Source: Gammaproteobacteria bacterium (GTDB lineage: Bacteria > Pseudomonadota > Gammaproteobacteria > JAUZRS01). Taken from it: a DNA stretch of 64,000 nucleotides. Both the position numbers and the translations under genes were made by a program. The stretch covers positions 53,501 to 117,500 of the forward strand of contig JAUZSP010000002.1 in NCBI GenBank assembly GCA_030949385.1, in the 5' to 3' direction. Positions 63,607-64,000 of the stretch are shown here, in pieces. The notes beneath the pieces are model-generated. The model searched no databases. It was given only the letters and a program-made list of their open reading frames with translations, and was not told where the DNA came from. Numbering within the stretch: position 1 is the first letter of the stretch; every line of letters starts with the position of its first letter.

Positions 63607-64000
63607 ATGGTTGCGCTGAATGAGGCTTTGGCTCTGATAAAACGTGGGGCAGATGAAGTGTTGTTGGAAAAAGAGTTGATTGAGAAACTGGAGTCGGGTC
63701 GGCCACTGAAAATTAAGGCGGGTTTTGATCCAACCGCACCGGATCTGCATCTGGGTCATACGGTTCTGATTAATAAACTGCGCCAGTTTCAAGAGCTGGG
63801 GCATGAGGTGATCTTTTTGATTGGGGACTTTACCGGCATGATCGGTGATCCCACCGGTAAAAACATCACTCGTAAACCGTTGACACGCGAACAGGTGCTG
63901 GAGAATGCGCGCAGCTACGAAGCGCAAATTTTTAAAATTTTGGATCGTGATAAAACCCGCGTTGAGTTTAATTCGACTTGGATGGGCAAAATGGATGCGG
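63607..64000 (+). CDS. tyrS: Tyrosyl-tRNA synthetase, 3' part cut by window edge
   Basis: First 131 codons, open to the edge. ATG at 63607 after [96 protein letters not shown] contains the class I HIGH motif as HLGH and the family's [11 protein letters not shown] and [10 protein letters not shown] signatures. The extended N-terminal form is the TyrS2/TyrZ type. Confidence 0.95.
   Translation, partial: MVALNEALALIKRGADEVLLEKELIEKLESGRPLKIKAGFDPTAPDLHLGHTVLINKLRQFQELGHEVIFLIGDFTGMIGDPTGKNITRKPLTREQVLENARSYEAQIFKILDRDKTRVEFNSTWMGKMDA

Overview
The window reads as a chromosome segment of a chemoautotrophic, probably sulfur-oxidising gammaproteobacterium. The evidence is a tkt-gap-pgk-pyk-fba block typical of Calvin-cycle gammaproteobacteria, a secreted protein resembling the sulfur globule envelope proteins, an NnrS-family membrane protein, and several neighbourhoods with the order seen in Pseudomonas-type genomes (rpe-gph-trpEGDC, argC/bactofilin/erpA/anmK/M23/tyrS, rppH-ptsP, mrp-dcd). 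Genus cannot be decided from the sequence alone.

Layout. 1-10.2 kb: end of minC, purT, a small exported protein, an export-like trio (DUF1302 outer-membrane protein, LolA-like protein, RND exporter) with a TetR-type operator, then nnrS, whose 3' end is interrupted by a complete IS4-family element (8345-9662). 10.2-24.6 kb: an AT-rich island of about 14 kb bracketed by 238-bp direct repeats of the 3' end of trpC. 24.3-31.3 kb: the trp operon on the minus strand (rpe, gph, trpE, trpG, trpD, trpC), itself interrupted by two toxin-antitoxin modules (a PIN toxin pair between trpD and a trpD 3' remnant, then hicAB). 31.6-38.7 kb: carbon-metabolism genes. 38.8-41.3 kb: two lipoproteins and the sulfur-globule-like protein. 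41.5-64 kb: mostly housekeeping genes for envelope, polysaccharide, Fe-S cluster and nucleotide metabolism, ending in a partial tyrS.

The outstanding content is the island at 11.0-24.1 kb. Eight closely packed plus-strand genes encode four different Hsp70-type ATPases, two helical proteins whose C-termini look GrpE-like, an unrecognised 447-residue protein and an 810-residue dynamin-like GTPase. One Hsp70 ends in a von Willebrand A domain in place of the lid. Another carries a PIN nuclease domain, with all four acidic residues, inserted inside its ATPase domain. Overlapping or abutting reading frames indicate one transcript and a multi-protein machine. Base composition, location at a recombination scar in trpC and proximity to toxin-antitoxin genes suggest a horizontally acquired conflict or stress-response system. 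Its function is inference.

Two insertions, at the 3' ends of trpC and trpD, each left an intact gene plus a truncated 3' duplicate. This is the expected outcome of single-crossover integration through gene homology, and no integrase is visible in the window.
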